64,000 nt of DNA from Streptomyces sp. Tue 6430. GTDB lineage: Bacteria; Actinomycetota; Actinomycetes; Streptomycetales; Streptomycetaceae. Positions 37,069 to 46,632 of the stretch are shown piece after piece (the stretch's first letter is position 1; every line of letters starts with the position of its first letter). The DNA lies in assembly GCA_021568835.1 (NCBI GenBank), contig JAKGSH010000010.1, forward strand, positions 496,001-560,000, given 5' to 3'. The notes under the pieces were generated by a model that did not search any database, was not told the DNA's origin, and saw only the letters and a program-made list of their open reading frames with translations. Both the position numbers and the translations under genes were made by a program.

Positions 37069-37890
37069 TCAGAGCAGTTGCTTGTAGAGGGAGTACTCCA
37101 CCGGCACGTAGCCGAGCGATTCGTAGAGGCGCTCGGCGGGCGTGTTCCCCTCGAAGACGTTGAGGCCGATGACGGGCTTGCCGGCGGCGATCGACTGGGC
37201 CTCGGCCAGCAGCATCAGGGTGCGGCCGTGGCCCCGGCCGCGGAAGGGCTCGTCGGTCTCGACGTCGAACACGAAGGCCTCGTCCCCGGCGAAGGACATC
37301 CACAGCGTGCCGACCCGGCCGCCCTCGTGCTCCAGGACGCTGAACAGCATGTCCTCGGTGGCCACGCCCTGCGGCAGCCGGTTGTCCCGCCGGGACTTGG
37401 CCCAGGCCTCCTCCTCGGGGACGCCGCGGTCGATCCAGTCCTGCGCGTACTCCACGAGGCCCCGCCGGAGCCAGGGCCCGAACTCGGCCTCGGTCATGGG
37501 TCTGGCCCGGCTGCCGTCGGGCAGCCGGGGCGGGACGGTGCCGAGCGGCTTCTCCATCCCGCGGTTGCGGTGGACGTATCCGAGCGCGTGCGCCAGCCGC
37601 AGGGCGGCCCCGGCGTCGGCGGGCACCCGGATCTCGATCCTCCGGCAGCCCCAGCCGCGCGCCACCTCCTCGGCGGCGAGCGCGGCGACCGCGCCCCGGC
37701 CGCGCCCGCGGTCGGCCTCCTCGACGCGCAGGTCGTCGATGCGGGCGACCGCCGGACCGAAGCCGGGATGGGTCGAGAGGTGGAGCGCGCCCACGGGGCG
37801 GCTGTTCACGCACACCTGGAAGCGGCGGGACAGCGCCCCGTCGGCGCTGCGCTGGAGCGGCTCGGTCGGCCGCAGGGTCGTGGTCATCAC
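37069..37890 (-). CDS. GNAT acetyltransferase with two GNAT-like halves
   Basis: 273 aa (start at 37890 or 37887, MMTTTL). Residues ~35-115 carry one acetyl-CoA-binding signature (VEEADRGRGRGAVAALAAEE) and residues ~165-270 a second, more canonical one (PFRGRGHGRTLMLLAEAQ, then NVFEGNTPAERLYESLGYVP). Duplicated-GNAT architecture as in mycothiol synthase-like proteins, but the substrate cannot be told. Confidence 0.87.
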   Translation of the reverse strand: MMTTTLRPTEPLQRSADGALSRRFQVCVNSRPVGALHLSTHPGFGPAVARIDDLRVEEADRGRGRGAVAALAAEEVARGWGCRRIEIRVPADAGAALRLAHALGYVHRNRGMEKPLGTVPPRLPDGSRARPMTEAEFGPWLRRGLVEYAQDWIDRGVPEEEAWAKSRRDNRLPQGVATEDMLFSVLEHEGGRVGTLWMSFAGDEAFVFDVETDEPFRGRGHGRTLMLLAEAQSIAAGKPVIGLNVFEGNTPAERLYESLGYVPVEYSLYKQLL

Positions 37891-37962
37891 GGGTGTTCTA
37901 CCCGTTGCCGCGCCCCGGGTCAGCCGAATAACCGGGGCGGGCGGGGAAGCGGGGGCAGGGAC

Positions 37963-38783
37963 TCAGGGGTCCAGGTCGCCGGCCGCCCGTTCGTCGAAGA
38001 CGCGCATCGCCTTGGCGGTCACGGGCCCCGCGGCGCCCGGCAGTTCGCGGCCGTCGACGCGGTGCACGGCCTGGACGTCCCGCAGGGTGGAGGTGAGGAA
38101 GACCTCGTCGGCGCGCTCCAGCACGTCCAGCGGCAGGTCGGTCTCCTTGGCGCCGGTCCACTCGACTGTCAGCTCGCGGGTGATGCCCGCGAGGCAGCCG
38201 GAGGCGAGCGGCGGGGTGTGGATCTCGCCGTCCAGGACGACGAAGACGTTCGACCCGGTGCCCTCGCAGAGCCGGCCGACCGTGTTGCCGAACAGCGCCT
38301 CGGTGGCGCCGTGCCGGTGGGCGCGGGCCAGGGCGACGACGTTCTCGGCGTACGAGGTCGTCTTCAGGCCGGTGAGGGCGCCGCGCTCGTTGCGGGTCCA
38401 GGGGACCGTGATCGTGGCCGTGGAGTCGGGGCGGCGGCCGGTCTCGCCGAGGGCGACCACGAGGGTCGGCCCGTGCTCGCCGCGGTCGGAGCCGAGGGGC
38501 CGTGGCCGCCGGTGAAGGTGATGCGCAGCCGGCCGAGCGGCATCGGGTTCGCGGCCAGGACCGCGGCGCAGGCGCGGCGGACCTCGTCGAGGTCGGGGTC
38601 GGGCAGGCCGAGACCGCGCGCGGAGCGGGTCAGCCGGTCGAGGTGCCGGGTGAGCGCGAACGTCTCGCCGTGCACCGCCTTCACGGTCTCGAAGATGCCG
38701 TCGCCCACGGTCAGGCCGTGGTCGAAGACGGAGACACGGGCGGACTCGGTGTCCTGCAACCCGCCGTCGAGCCAGATCTTCAC
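37963..38783 (-). CDS. pabC: Aminodeoxychorismate lyase, fold-type IV PLP enzyme (one frameshift)
   Basis: 273 aa after correction. Converts 4-amino-4-deoxychorismate to p-aminobenzoate for folate. Features: VFDHGLTVGDGIFETVKAV at the N-terminus, the PLP-lysine region LTGLKTTSYAENVVAL, and GTGSNVFVVLDGEIHTPPL. A C is missing at 38496-38499, between GGHGP and LGSDRGEHGP. The GTG start overlaps the pabB stop by four bases, which supports this over a branched-chain aminotransferase role. Confidence 0.87.
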
Positions 38784-39823
38784 GTCAGTCCCTCTCCACT
38801 CACCTCGTACGCTCCCGACGCTACCGCGAGCAGCCGGGACGCCTTCAGCTCGGTCTCCCGCCACTCCGCCTCGGGGTCGGAGCCCCAGGTGATGCCGGCT
38901 CCGGTGCCGAAGCGCAGGGCACCGGCCCCGCGGTCGATCCAGAAGGTGCGTATGCCGACGGCCAGCTCGCCGGTGCCGCGGTCGGCGTCGACCCAGCCGA
39001 CGCCGCCGCAGTACGGGCCGCGCGGCGCCGTCTCCAGTTCGCCGATGATCCGCAGGGCGCTGGACTTGGGGGCGCCGGTGACCGAGCCCGGCGGGAACGC
39101 GGCGGCGAGCAGCTCGGGCCAGCCGGCGTCCTCGCGCAGCTCGCCGCGGACCGTGGACACGAGGTGGACCAGGCCCGGGTGCTTCTCCACGGCGCACAGG
39201 TCGGGCACGGTCACGCTGCCGGTGGCGCAGACCCGGCCGATGTCGTTGCGGACCAGGTCCACGATCATCACGTTCTCGGCGTGGTCCTTCTCGAGGAGGT
39301 CCGCCTCGGTCCGTCCGGTCCCCTTGATCGGCCCGGACTCCACGACCCGCCCGTCCCGCCGCAGGAACAGCTCCGGGGACGCGGTGGCGATCTCGACGCC
39401 GTGCTCCGGCAGCCGAATCGTTCCGGCATAGGGCGCCGGGTTGCCGCGGGCGAGCAGGGCCGTCAGCGCGTCCGGGTCGGCGCCGCGGGGCAGCGGCGCC
39501 GACAGGACCCGGCACAGGTTCGCCTGGTAGACCTCGCCGGCCGCGATGGACGCCCGGATCCGGCGCACCCCGGCCGTGTACGCCGCGTGGTCCAGGGACG
39601 ACGTCCAGTCACCGGTTGCGGGTCCCCGCCACTCCCCCGGCACCGGAACGGGCACCGGCTCGACCCGGACGTCGGCGAAGCGGGCGCAGACCAGACGGCC
39701 CTCGAAATCGGCGGACACGGCCCAGAAACCGGCGGAGTCCAGGGCTTCCGGGTCTTGCGTGACGTCGAGGAGGCCGGTGGCGACGCGGTCGCCGAAGCGG
39801 GCGAGAGGAGGGAGGTGGAGCAC
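38780..39823 (-). CDS. pabB: Aminodeoxychorismate synthase component I (chorismate-binding)
   Basis: 347 aa, compact form lacking most of the usual N-terminal domain. Chorismate-binding motifs: GEVYQANLCRVLSAPL, SPELFLRRDGRVVESGPIKG, EKDHAENVMIVDLVRNDIGR, PPGSVTGAPKSSALRIIGEL. Makes aminodeoxychorismate with an amidotransferase encoded elsewhere; the coupled pabC finishes p-aminobenzoate. Intact frame. Confidence 0.92.
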   Translation of the reverse strand: MLHLPPLARFGDRVATGLLDVTQDPEALDSAGFWAVSADFEGRLVCARFADVRVEPVPVPVPGEWRGPATGDWTSSLDHAAYTAGVRRIRASIAAGEVYQANLCRVLSAPLPRGADPDALTALLARGNPAPYAGTIRLPEHGVEIATASPELFLRRDGRVVESGPIKGTGRTEADLLEKDHAENVMIVDLVRNDIGRVCATGSVTVPDLCAVEKHPGLVHLVSTVRGELREDAGWPELLAAAFPPGSVTGAPKSSALRIIGELETAPRGPYCGGVGWVDADRGTGELAVGIRTFWIDRGAGALRFGTGAGITWGSDPEAEWRETELKASRLLAVASGAYEVSGEGLT

Positions 39824-39931
39824 GGTGTCGAGTCTAGGGCGGGTGTCCCGGGGGCGGCCCGGGGATGTCCCGGCGGTGGCCCGGGCGGGTGCCCGGCGGG
39901 ACGCAGCGCAGCACGCTGCACAAACGCGTTT

Positions 39932-39959
39932 TTGTACTGGCCCCGGAATCCGCTAGAGT
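39932..39959 (+). promoter_or_regulatory. Promoter of the tRNA operon
   Basis: TTGTAC, 16-bp spacer, TAGAGT, about 40 bp before tRNA-Gly. A perfect AAACGCGTTT palindrome overlaps the -35 box (39923-39932). Confidence 0.7.
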
Positions 39960-40000
39960 TCAACTCGTCGCCGGGCCGCGAGAGCGGACCGAAACGACAG

Positions 40001-40073
40001 GCGGACGTAGCTCAGTTGGTAGAGCGCAACCTTGCCAAGGTTGAGGTCGCGAGTTCGAGCCTCGTCGTCCGCT
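40001..40073 (+). tRNA. tRNA-Gly(GCC)
   Basis: 73 nt. Acceptor GCGGACG/CGTCCGC, anticodon stem CAACC with loop TTGCCAA (anticodon GCC), T-arm with GTTCGAG. First of five tRNA genes in one operon. Confidence 0.95.
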
Positions 40074-40110
40074 CGAAGGAAGAGGGGGCTTCCCGGCCCC
40101 CTACACTCCT

Positions 40111-40181
40111 GGTGGAGTGGCCGAGAGGCGAGGCAACGGCCTGCAAAGCCGTCTACACGGGTTCAAATCCCGTCTCCACCT
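40111..40181 (+). tRNA. tRNA-Cys(GCA)
   Basis: 71 nt. Acceptor GGTGGAG/CTCCACC, anticodon stem ACGGC with loop CTGCAAA (anticodon GCA), T-loop GTTCAAATC. Only 4 bp before the next tRNA. Confidence 0.95.
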
Positions 40182-40185
40182 CCAA

Positions 40186-40257
40186 GGACGATTAGCTCAG
40201 CGGGAGAGCGCTTCCCTGACACGGAAGAGGTCACTGGTTCAATCCCAGTATCGTCCA
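40186..40257 (+). tRNA. tRNA-Val(GAC), copy 1
   Basis: 72 nt. Acceptor GGACGAT/ATCGTCC, anticodon loop CTGACAC (GAC), T-loop GTTCAATCC. Identical to copy 3. Confidence 0.95.
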
Positions 40258-40276
40258 CTGGATCTTCGGATCCCCC

Positions 40277-40348
40277 GCGCGATTAGCTCAGCGGGAGAGC
40301 GCTTCCCTGACACGGAAGAGGTCACTGGTTCAATCCCAGTATCGCGCA
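40277..40348 (+). tRNA. tRNA-Val(GAC), copy 2 (variant acceptor stem)
   Basis: 72 nt, identical to the other GAC copies except for the acceptor stem, which reads GCGCGAT/ATCGCGC. Base pairs 2-71 and 3-70 are changed from G-C and A-T to C-G and G-C, with both strands altered so pairing is kept. Confidence 0.95.
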
Positions 40349-40384
40349 CGCAGCATCCACGGCCCCCGGCCGTGACCACCCCGA

Positions 40385-40456
40385 GGACGATTAGCTCAGC
40401 GGGAGAGCGCTTCCCTGACACGGAAGAGGTCACTGGTTCAATCCCAGTATCGTCCA
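40385..40456 (+). tRNA. tRNA-Val(GAC), copy 3
   Basis: 72 nt, sequence identical to copy 1 (GGACGAT/ATCGTCC, anticodon GAC). Last gene of the tRNA operon; a short GC-rich hairpin-like stretch (GGAGCCCC...GGGGCTCC) follows and may terminate it. Confidence 0.95.
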
Positions 40457-40510
40457 CGCACCGGAGCCCCCGGCCGCCCAGCGCGGTCGGGGCTCCTTCG
40501 TGTGCGCGGC

Positions 40511-40798
40511 TCAGCTGGAGAAGAGCATGTGCCCGAAGCTCTTGTGGCGCTGGTGCCCGTAGTGACCACCGTGGCCGCCGTGCGGGGCGCCCCAGGCGGG
40601 AGCGGCCGGGGCGGCGGGGTACGCCTGCGGGGCGGGCGGGGGCGGCGGGGCCTGCTGGGTCCACTGGGACTCCACGCGGGTCAGCGCCTCCAGCTCGCCG
40701 TAGTCGAGGAAGATTCCCCGGCAGTTGCTGCACTGCTCGATCTGGACACCGTTGCGGTTGTACGTGTGCATGGGGGCGTGGCACTTCGGACACTGCAT
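40511..40798 (-). CDS. Zinc-ribbon (TFIIB-type) protein with His-rich tail
   Basis: 95 aa from MQCPKCHAPM. A zf-TFIIB ribbon (CPKC ... CSNCRGIFLDYGELEALTR) occupies residues ~3-45. Then a Pro/Ala linker and a His/Gly tail (GGHGGHYGHQRHKSFGH) that could bind metal. A GTG 45 bp upstream is an alternative start. Function unknown. Confidence 0.82.
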   Translation of the reverse strand: MQCPKCHAPMHTYNRNGVQIEQCSNCRGIFLDYGELEALTRVESQWTQQAPPPPPAPQAYPAAPAAPAWGAPHGGHGGHYGHQRHKSFGHMLFSS

Positions 40799-40879
40799 GT
40801 TTCGGCTCAACTCCTCGCCGGTCGGTCCTGCTTCGCGTATCACCAGGACAGACTCCGTCCCGCTGCGGTCGGTTGCACC

Positions 40880-41814
40880 CTACTTCGCGGAGTCCGGCGC
40901 CGACGGGGCCGGTACCGGACCCATGCGCGCGCAGGCGTCGACGAGGGCCCGCTCGACCTCGTCCGGCTCCCTGCCGCCGGCGAGGGCCTTGGTGAGGGCG
41001 CGGGCGGCGGTCTGGACGGTGAGGGCGCGGGCCGGGACGTCGAGGGCGGGCCAGGGATCGCCGTCGGCGGGCACGGCGGGGCCGCCCGCCTGCCGGTAGG
41101 CGGTCAGGAAGCGGGTCCACTCCTCGGGCGGGAGCAGCCCGCAGGCGTACCAGGCGGCGGGGCGGGCCAGGTCCCAGGCAGGGACTCCGACGCCCAGGTC
41201 GTCGATGTCGATGAGGCGCCACGGGCCGTCGGGGCGGGGTGGCGGACCAGCTGCCCGAGGTGGAGGTCGCCGTGGCAGACGGTGGTGGCGTCCGGCATCG
41301 GGGCCTCGCCCCGGGCCCAGGCGGGCAGACGGGTCCAGGCGCTCAGGACGGGGGCGGCCTCGGGACGGGCCCCCGCCGCGCGGAGGCGGGCCACGGCGCG
41401 GGCGGCCTTGGCGGGGCCGCGCATCGGAGGCAACGGGGCGGGCGCGGGGGTGCGGTGGAGGCGGGCGAGGAGGCTGCCGGCGGCTTCCCAGGGGGCGGCG
41501 TCCGGGTCCTGCGGGTCCACGGGGGCGCCGTACGGCCAGAAGGTGACGAGCCGGTCGCCGAGGACGGCGGGCGTCGGGGTGAGCGGGGGCAGGAGGACGT
41601 CGGAAAGACGGGCGGCGGTGGTGAGGCGGGGCACGAGGGCGGCGGGGTCGGTGTCCGGGGCGTGGGCCTTGGCGACGGTGCCGGCGTGACGGACGACGGT
41701 GGCGTCGGGGCGGTCGGCGAGGGTGGCCGTGCCGCAGGGGCAGGTGGGGGTGCGGGTGTGCGCGTGGGTGCGGGCGCGGGAGGTGAGTGCGGCGAGGAGG
41801 GGGTGGGTGGGCAC
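40880..41814 (-). CDS. Aminoglycoside phosphotransferase-family kinase (one frameshift)
   Basis: 311 aa after correction. APH-fold small-molecule kinase: Brenner-type catalytic motif VCHGDLHLGQLVRH and metal site RLIDIDDLGVGVPAWDL. The latter is only recovered when the C missing at 41231-41234 is restored. GTG start at 41814 (VPTHPLLAALTSRAR). The substrate is unknown; many Streptomyces relatives are not antibiotic-resistance enzymes. Confidence 0.85.
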
Positions 41815-41932
41815 GGGGCTCCCTGGGGCGGTGCGGGTCTGCTCCGCAGGGTACGGGGGTGGGGGTTCTCGGGGGCCTGTGCTGTCACGGGGTGGGGGGT
41901 TCGCCCCTGCCGCCCCTTCCCGACCCGCCCCC

Positions 41933-42000
41933 GGGGGCTGCCGCCCCTGGCCCCCGCTTTCGGCCTGAACGGCCTCGTCCTCGGACGCCGGACGGGCTGG
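41933..42000. repeat. Dispersed intergenic repeat, copy 2
   Basis: GGGGGCTGCCGCCCCTGG, then CCCCCGCTTTCGGCCTGAAC and GGCCTCGTCCTCGGACGCCG, ending GACGGGCTGG. Closely matches 15933-16020. It lies upstream of the phosphotransferase gene and next to a terminator; the 334-bp gap holds nothing else. Confidence 0.75.
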
Positions 42001-42026
42001 GTCACCGGACCGTGGCTGGAAAGGGC

Positions 42027-42060
42027 AATGCCGGCGCAGCTCCCCAGCTGCGCCGGCATT
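42027..42060. terminator. Perfect 15-bp hairpin
   Basis: AATGCCGGCGCAGCT-CCCC-AGCTGCGCCGGCATT. About 90 bp past the 60-aa membrane protein gene on the minus strand, so it probably ends that transcript before the phosphotransferase gene. Confidence 0.85.
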
Positions 42061-42148
42061 TCTTGCCGTCCGCCGTACCCCCGTCCCCACGGGGTTTCAT
42101 GGATGGATGTCCCCGCCCGGACCGCTCTTCCGGGCCTGGGGTCGCCGC

Positions 42149-42331
42149 TCAGCGCCCCAGCATCACACCCACGGACGACGCCTGTGTGGCCACTGTCTCC
42201 CAGCCGTCGAAGACGACGAGGAGCAGGACCGCCAGGGGGAGGGCCATGACCGTCGCCACCAGGGGGTGGCGGCGGCCCGTACGGCGGGGTCGCGCGGTGC
42301 GGAGGTGCGTCCGCGGTGCCGTGTGGGCCAT
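42149..42331 (-). CDS. 60-aa single-pass membrane protein
   Basis: Basic N-terminus (MAHTAPRTHLRTARPRRTGR), one helix (LVATVMALPLAVLLLVVFDG) and a short tail. A strong AGGAGAGGGACC ribosome-binding site precedes the ATG, and a good terminator follows, so I take it as real. Function unknown. Confidence 0.65.
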   Translation of the reverse strand: MAHTAPRTHLRTARPRRTGRRHPLVATVMALPLAVLLLVVFDGWETVATQASSVGVMLGR

Positions 42332-42932
42332 GGTCCCTCTCCTGACCGTTCTCGGTTGTCCTTGGCGAGCGGCGGGTGTCTGACCTCGGGGGACGAGTGC
42401 TGCACCCGCCGCTCGACCTCAAATCTAGGCGCGCGGCGGGCGCCGGGCGTCATGCCCTCGTACCGATTGCCGGGCCTCCCGGAGGATGAGCCATGACCTG
42501 CGGAGTACTCCCCTGGGTGGAGACGGGGTTCCCGGTCTCGGGGTCCTCCCGGAAGGGGTGCCCGGTGCGGGCCGGTTTTCCCCAACTGTCCCGGCCGGGT
42601 GACTTCTCTCACTTCCCCCACCCCGCACGCACCCCGGTATCCCCCCGGCGGCCCGCCCGACCGGCCGTGTCGTCAGGGGTCCGCGCCGCCCCGCCGGCGT
42701 CGGCGGCACTCTCCGCCCGGTCGGCCCTCGTGGGTGCAACCCCCTTCTGCGAGAGGTGGTTGTGACCAGTGGAAAAGCGAAGTGAGCCTGCTCGCCGGGT
42801 CGCTGACCACCCTTCACCCCTCCCGCCCCGCACGGACAATCGGCGGGGCCGAGAGGGCGCGGCCTCTGCGCGCGAGCGGCCGTGGAAACGTAAGCTGTGC
42901 CACGTCACACGGACCGGGCAGCGGGGATGAAC
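42332..42932. other. 600-bp divergent gap before the kinase gene
   Basis: Contains mostly GC-rich unstructured DNA. A frame at 42493-42765 has a fine GGAGG site but encodes no recognisable protein. The stretch GTGGAAACGTAAGCTGTGCC just before the kinase may be part of its promoter. Nothing else was identified. Confidence 0.4.
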
Positions 42933-44375
42933 ATGGCGATGATGCGCCTGAGGCGCGAGGACCCGCGCGTCGTCGGCTCGTTCAAGCTTCACCGACGGCT
43001 CGGCGCGGGCGGGATGGGCGTCGTCTACCTGGGCTCCGACAAGAAGGGGCAGCGGGTCGCGCTGAAGGTGATCCGGCCCGATCTGGCCGAGGACCAGGAG
43101 TTCCGGTCGCGGTTCGCGCGCGAGGTGTCGGCGGCCCGGCGGATCCGGGGCGGGTGCACCGCCCGGCTGGTCGCGGCGGACCTGGACGCCGACCGGCCGT
43201 GGTTCGCCACCCAGTACGTGCCCGGCCCGTCGCTGCACGACAAGGTCGCCGACGACGGTCCCCTCGGGGCGGCCGAGCTGGCGTCGATCGGGGCGGCGCT
43301 GTCGGAGGGGCTCGTCGCCGTTCACGAGGCCGGGGTCGTGCACCGGGACCTGAAGCCCTCGAACATCCTGCTCTCCCCCAAGGGCCCGCGGATCATCGAC
43401 TTCGGCATCGCCTGGGCGACGGGAGCCTCCACGCTCACGCACGTCGGTACGGCGGTCGGCTCCCCGGGTTCCTCGCGCCGGAGCAGGTGCGCGGTGCGCT
43501 CGTCACCCCGGCCACCGACGTCTTCTCGCTCGGCGCCACCCTCGCGTACGCCTCGACCGCCGACTCCCCTTCGGGCACGGCAGTTCCGAGGTGATGCTGT
43601 ACCGGGTGGTGCACGAGGAGCCCCACCTGCACGGCGTCCCGGACGCCCTGGCCCCGCTGATCCGGGCCTGTCTGGCGAAGGATCCGCAGGAGCGGCCCAG
43701 CACGCTCGATCTCTCGCTGCGGCTGAAGGAGATCGCGGCCCGTGAGGCCCACGGTCCGGCCGAGGTGCGGCCGCCCGCGCCGCGCGCGGGTGAGGCCGAC
43801 CGGCCCACCGGGCGGCTGGCCGACACCAGTTACCCGGAGCGCACGCTGCGGCAGCCCGGTCCGCCGCCGTCCCGCGGCGGGGTGCCGTCCTCGCGCGGGG
43901 CCGTGCCGCCCCGGGGCGGCACGCCCTCACGCGGCGGTGCCTCGCGCGGCGGCGGCAACCCCCCGTCGCGTCCGGGGCCCGGTCGACCCCGGCTTCGCGG
44001 AACACGGGCTCTTCGCGGAACACCGGCTCCTCCCGCAACACCCGTTCCGGCAGCGGCAGCAGACCCGCGCCGCGCAGCGGGGCCGGCCGCCGGACACCGC
44101 GCGCCACGGGCACCGGACTGCGGCCCGCCAATCCGCGGCTGCTGCGGCAGCGGCTGTTCGTCTTCGTCGTGGTGACGCTGCTCGTGGCGCTCGGCATCGC
44201 GGTCGTCCAGGGCTGCCAGGGGCCGGCCCGGGGACTCGGCGGCGAGAACGACGTCGTACGGCACCGGCAGCAGGCCCAGGCGGACGTGCGGCGGGACGCC
44301 GCTGGGCCCGGCGGGCGGTCGCCCGCGGGGGCGGGCGGAGCCTACGCCGACGGGCGGCCCGTCGCGACGGCGTAG
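42933..44375 (+). CDS. Membrane-anchored Ser/Thr protein kinase, PknB-like (three frameshifts)
   Basis: 481 aa after correction. Kinase domain: Gly loop LGAGGMGVVYLG (residues 23-34), ATP Lys in VALKVI (residue 45), catalytic loop VVHRDLKPSNILL (near 136), DFG in IIDFGIAW, then PGFLAPEQVRGA. After residue ~290 an Arg/Ser/Gly/Pro-rich linker (SSRNTGSSRNTRSGSGS) leads to a single helix (LFVFVVVTLLVALGIAVV) and a short outer tail. G/C bases are missing at 43466-43468, 43566-43569 and 43981-43982. The start could also be 42927. The 3' end overlaps the convergent methylase gene by 34 bp. Confidence 0.87.
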
Positions 44376-45160
44376 AAGGCGACGGCGGCGGCGGCGCCCA
44401 CGTTGAGGGAGTCGACGCCGTGGGACATGGGGATGCGGACCCGTGCGTCGGCGGCGGCCAGGGCCCGGGCGGAGAGGCCGTCGCCCTCCGCGCCGAGCAT
44501 GAGCGCGACCCGGTCCATGGTGTGGGGTGCCGCCTCGTCCAGGCTGACGGCCTTCTCGTCGGGGGTGAGGGCGAGCAGCGTGAAGCCGGCCTCGCGGACC
44601 GGGTCCAGGCCCCTGGGCCAGGTGTCCAGGCGGGCGTACGGCACGGAGAAGACCGCGCCCATCGAGACCTTCACGCTGCGGCGGTAGAGGGGGTCGGCGC
44701 AGTCCGGTGAGAGCAGGACCGCGTCCATGCCGAGGGCCGCCGCGGAGCGGAAGATCGCGCCGACGTTGGTGTGGTCGTTCACCGATTCCATGATCACGAC
44801 CCGGCGTGCGGTCCGCAGGATCTCGGCGGCCGTCGGGAGCGGCTTGCGCTGCATGGAGGCCAGGGCGCCCCGGTGGACGTGGTAGCCGGTGACCCGCTCG
44901 GCGAGCTCCGGGCTGACGGCGTAGACCGGGGCCGGGAGTTCGTCGATGACGTCGCGCATGACGTCGACCCACTTGGCGGACAGCAGCATCGAGCGCATCT
45001 CGTAACCGGACTCCTTGGCCCGTCTGATGACCTTCTCGCCCTCGGCGATGAACAGGCCCTCGGCGGGCTCGCGTCTGCGGCGCAGTTCGACGTCGGTCAG
45101 GCCGGTGTAGTCGCGCAGGCGCGGGTCGTCGGGATCCTCGACGGTGATGAGATCGGCCAC
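44342..45160 (-). CDS. TrmH/SpoU-family RNA 2'-O-methyltransferase
   Basis: 272 aa, GTG start. An N-terminal RNA-binding part (GLFIAEGEKVIRRAKESGYE) precedes the knotted SPOUT domain, with motifs VNDHTNVGAIFRSAAALGMD, LMLGAEGDGLS and IPMSHGVDSLNVGAAAAVAF. It methylates tRNA or rRNA; which one cannot be told. Intact frame. Confidence 0.92.
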   Translation of the reverse strand: MADLITVEDPDDPRLRDYTGLTDVELRRRREPAEGLFIAEGEKVIRRAKESGYEMRSMLLSAKWVDVMRDVIDELPAPVYAVSPELAERVTGYHVHRGALASMQRKPLPTAAEILRTARRVVIMESVNDHTNVGAIFRSAAALGMDAVLLSPDCADPLYRRSVKVSMGAVFSVPYARLDTWPRGLDPVREAGFTLLALTPDEKAVSLDEAAPHTMDRVALMLGAEGDGLSARALAAADARVRIPMSHGVDSLNVGAAAAVAFYAVATGRPSA

Positions 45161-45264
45161 GGGGTGATACCGCCTTGTCCTGAGTGCGGTGCCAACGGTT
45201 CGGCAGGGGTTTGTTACCCGGGGTTGCACGCCGGGGGTCGCACGCCGGGCTCGCCTGCCGGCGG

Positions 45265-46494
45265 TCACACCGGCGCGGGCAGGCCGACGCCGACGACCTC
45301 GCCGACGACGATGACCGCCGGCGGTCGGACCTCCTGGGTGCGGACCGTCTCGGCGACCGTCGTCAGGGTGGCGTCGACGCGGCGCTGGGCCGCCGTCGTG
45401 CCCTCCTGGACGAGCGCGACCGGGGTGTCGGCCGGCTTGCCGTGCGCCATCAGCGTCTCGGCGATCTTCCCTATCTTGTCGACGCCCATCAGGATCACCA
45501 GCGTGCCGGTGAGCTTGGCGAGGGAGGGCCAGTCGACCAGGGAACGCTCGTCGTCGGGGCGACATGGCCGCTGACCACGGTGAACTCATGGGCGACCCCG
45601 CGGTGGGTGACCGGGATGCCGGCCGCGCCGGGGACGGAGATCGAACTGGAGATGCCGGGAACCACCGTGCAGGCGATGCCGGCCTCGGCGAGGGCCTGGA
45701 GTTCCTCCATGCCGCGGCCGAAGACGTAGGGGTCGCCGCCCTTGAGCCGGACGACCGACTTGCCCTGCTTGGCGTGCTCGATCAACGCGTTGTTGATGGC
45801 CTCCTGGGCCATGTACCGCCCGTACGGGATCTTCGCGGCGTCGATCACCTCGACGTGCGGCGGGAGTTCGGCGAGGAGGTCGCGCGGGCCGAGGCGGTCC
45901 GCGATGACGACGTCCGCCTCGGCGAGGAGGCGGCGGCCGCGGACCGTGATCAGGTCGGGGTCGCCGGGGCCGCCGCCGACGAGGGCGACGCCGGGGTGCG
46001 GGTGCGGTGGTGGGGCGCGACCAGGGTGCCGTCGCGCAGGCCCTCGACCACCGCGTCGCGGATGGCCGCGGTGCGCCGGGGGTCGCGGCCCTTGGCGTCC
46101 GTGGTCAGCACGGCGACGGTGACGCCCTCGCTGTGGCCCGTCGCGGGGGTCCAGGCGGTGGCCTCGTCGGCGTCGTCGGAGCGTACGCACCACACGCGGT
46201 GGCGCTCCGCCTCGGCGGAGGCGGCGGCGTTGGCGTCGGGGTCGCCGGTGGCGATCAGGGCGTACCAGGCGTCGGCGAGGTCGCCGAGGGTGTAGACCCG
46301 CCGCTCCCAGGTGATCTCGCCCGCGTCCGCCATCGCCTCGACGGAGGGGTCGCCTCGGGGGACACGAGGAGGACGTCCGCGCCCGCGGCGATCAGGGCGG
46401 GCAGGCGTCGCTGGGCGACCTGGCCGCCGCCGACGACGACCACACGGCGGCCGGTGAGGCGGAGGCCTACGGGGTAGGCGGGGTGTTCGGCCAT
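45265..46494 (-). CDS. cysG: Siroheme synthase: precorrin-2 dehydrogenase plus uroporphyrinogen-III methyltransferase (three frameshifts)
   Basis: 410 aa after correction. Residues ~1-150 are the NAD-dependent precorrin-2 dehydrogenase half (GRRVVVVGGGQVAQRRLPAL); residues ~165-410 are the SAM-dependent SUMT half (VALVGGGPGDPDLITVRG, VVRLKGGDPYVFGRG, VVPGISSSISVPGAAGIPVT). Missing G/C bases lie at 46346-46349, 45993-45996 and 45556-45559. It makes precorrin-2 and sirohydrochlorin, the branch to siroheme and cobalamin, fitting its place below cobL and cobT. A TAAAAT at 46559-46564 may be its -10 box. The C-terminal iron chelatase activity may be absent or shared. Confidence 0.88.
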
Positions 46495-46632
46495 GAGGGG
46501 CGGCTCCTCGAACGGGCGGAGGCGGGCGCTGCGGCTCTGGAGCGGCCCTGACGTGCGCATTTTAGAGGTGGGTTCAGCGTACGGCGGGTCGGGGGGCATG
46601 CAGGGGCGCGTGCCTCCCGACCCGGCGGCGTC

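Noticed and set aside
42493..42765. 90-codon frame with a good GGAGG site before the kinase gene
   Set aside because: The encoded sequence is Pro/Ser/Arg-rich without structure or similarity, and it overlaps the expected kinase promoter. Possible but unsupported.
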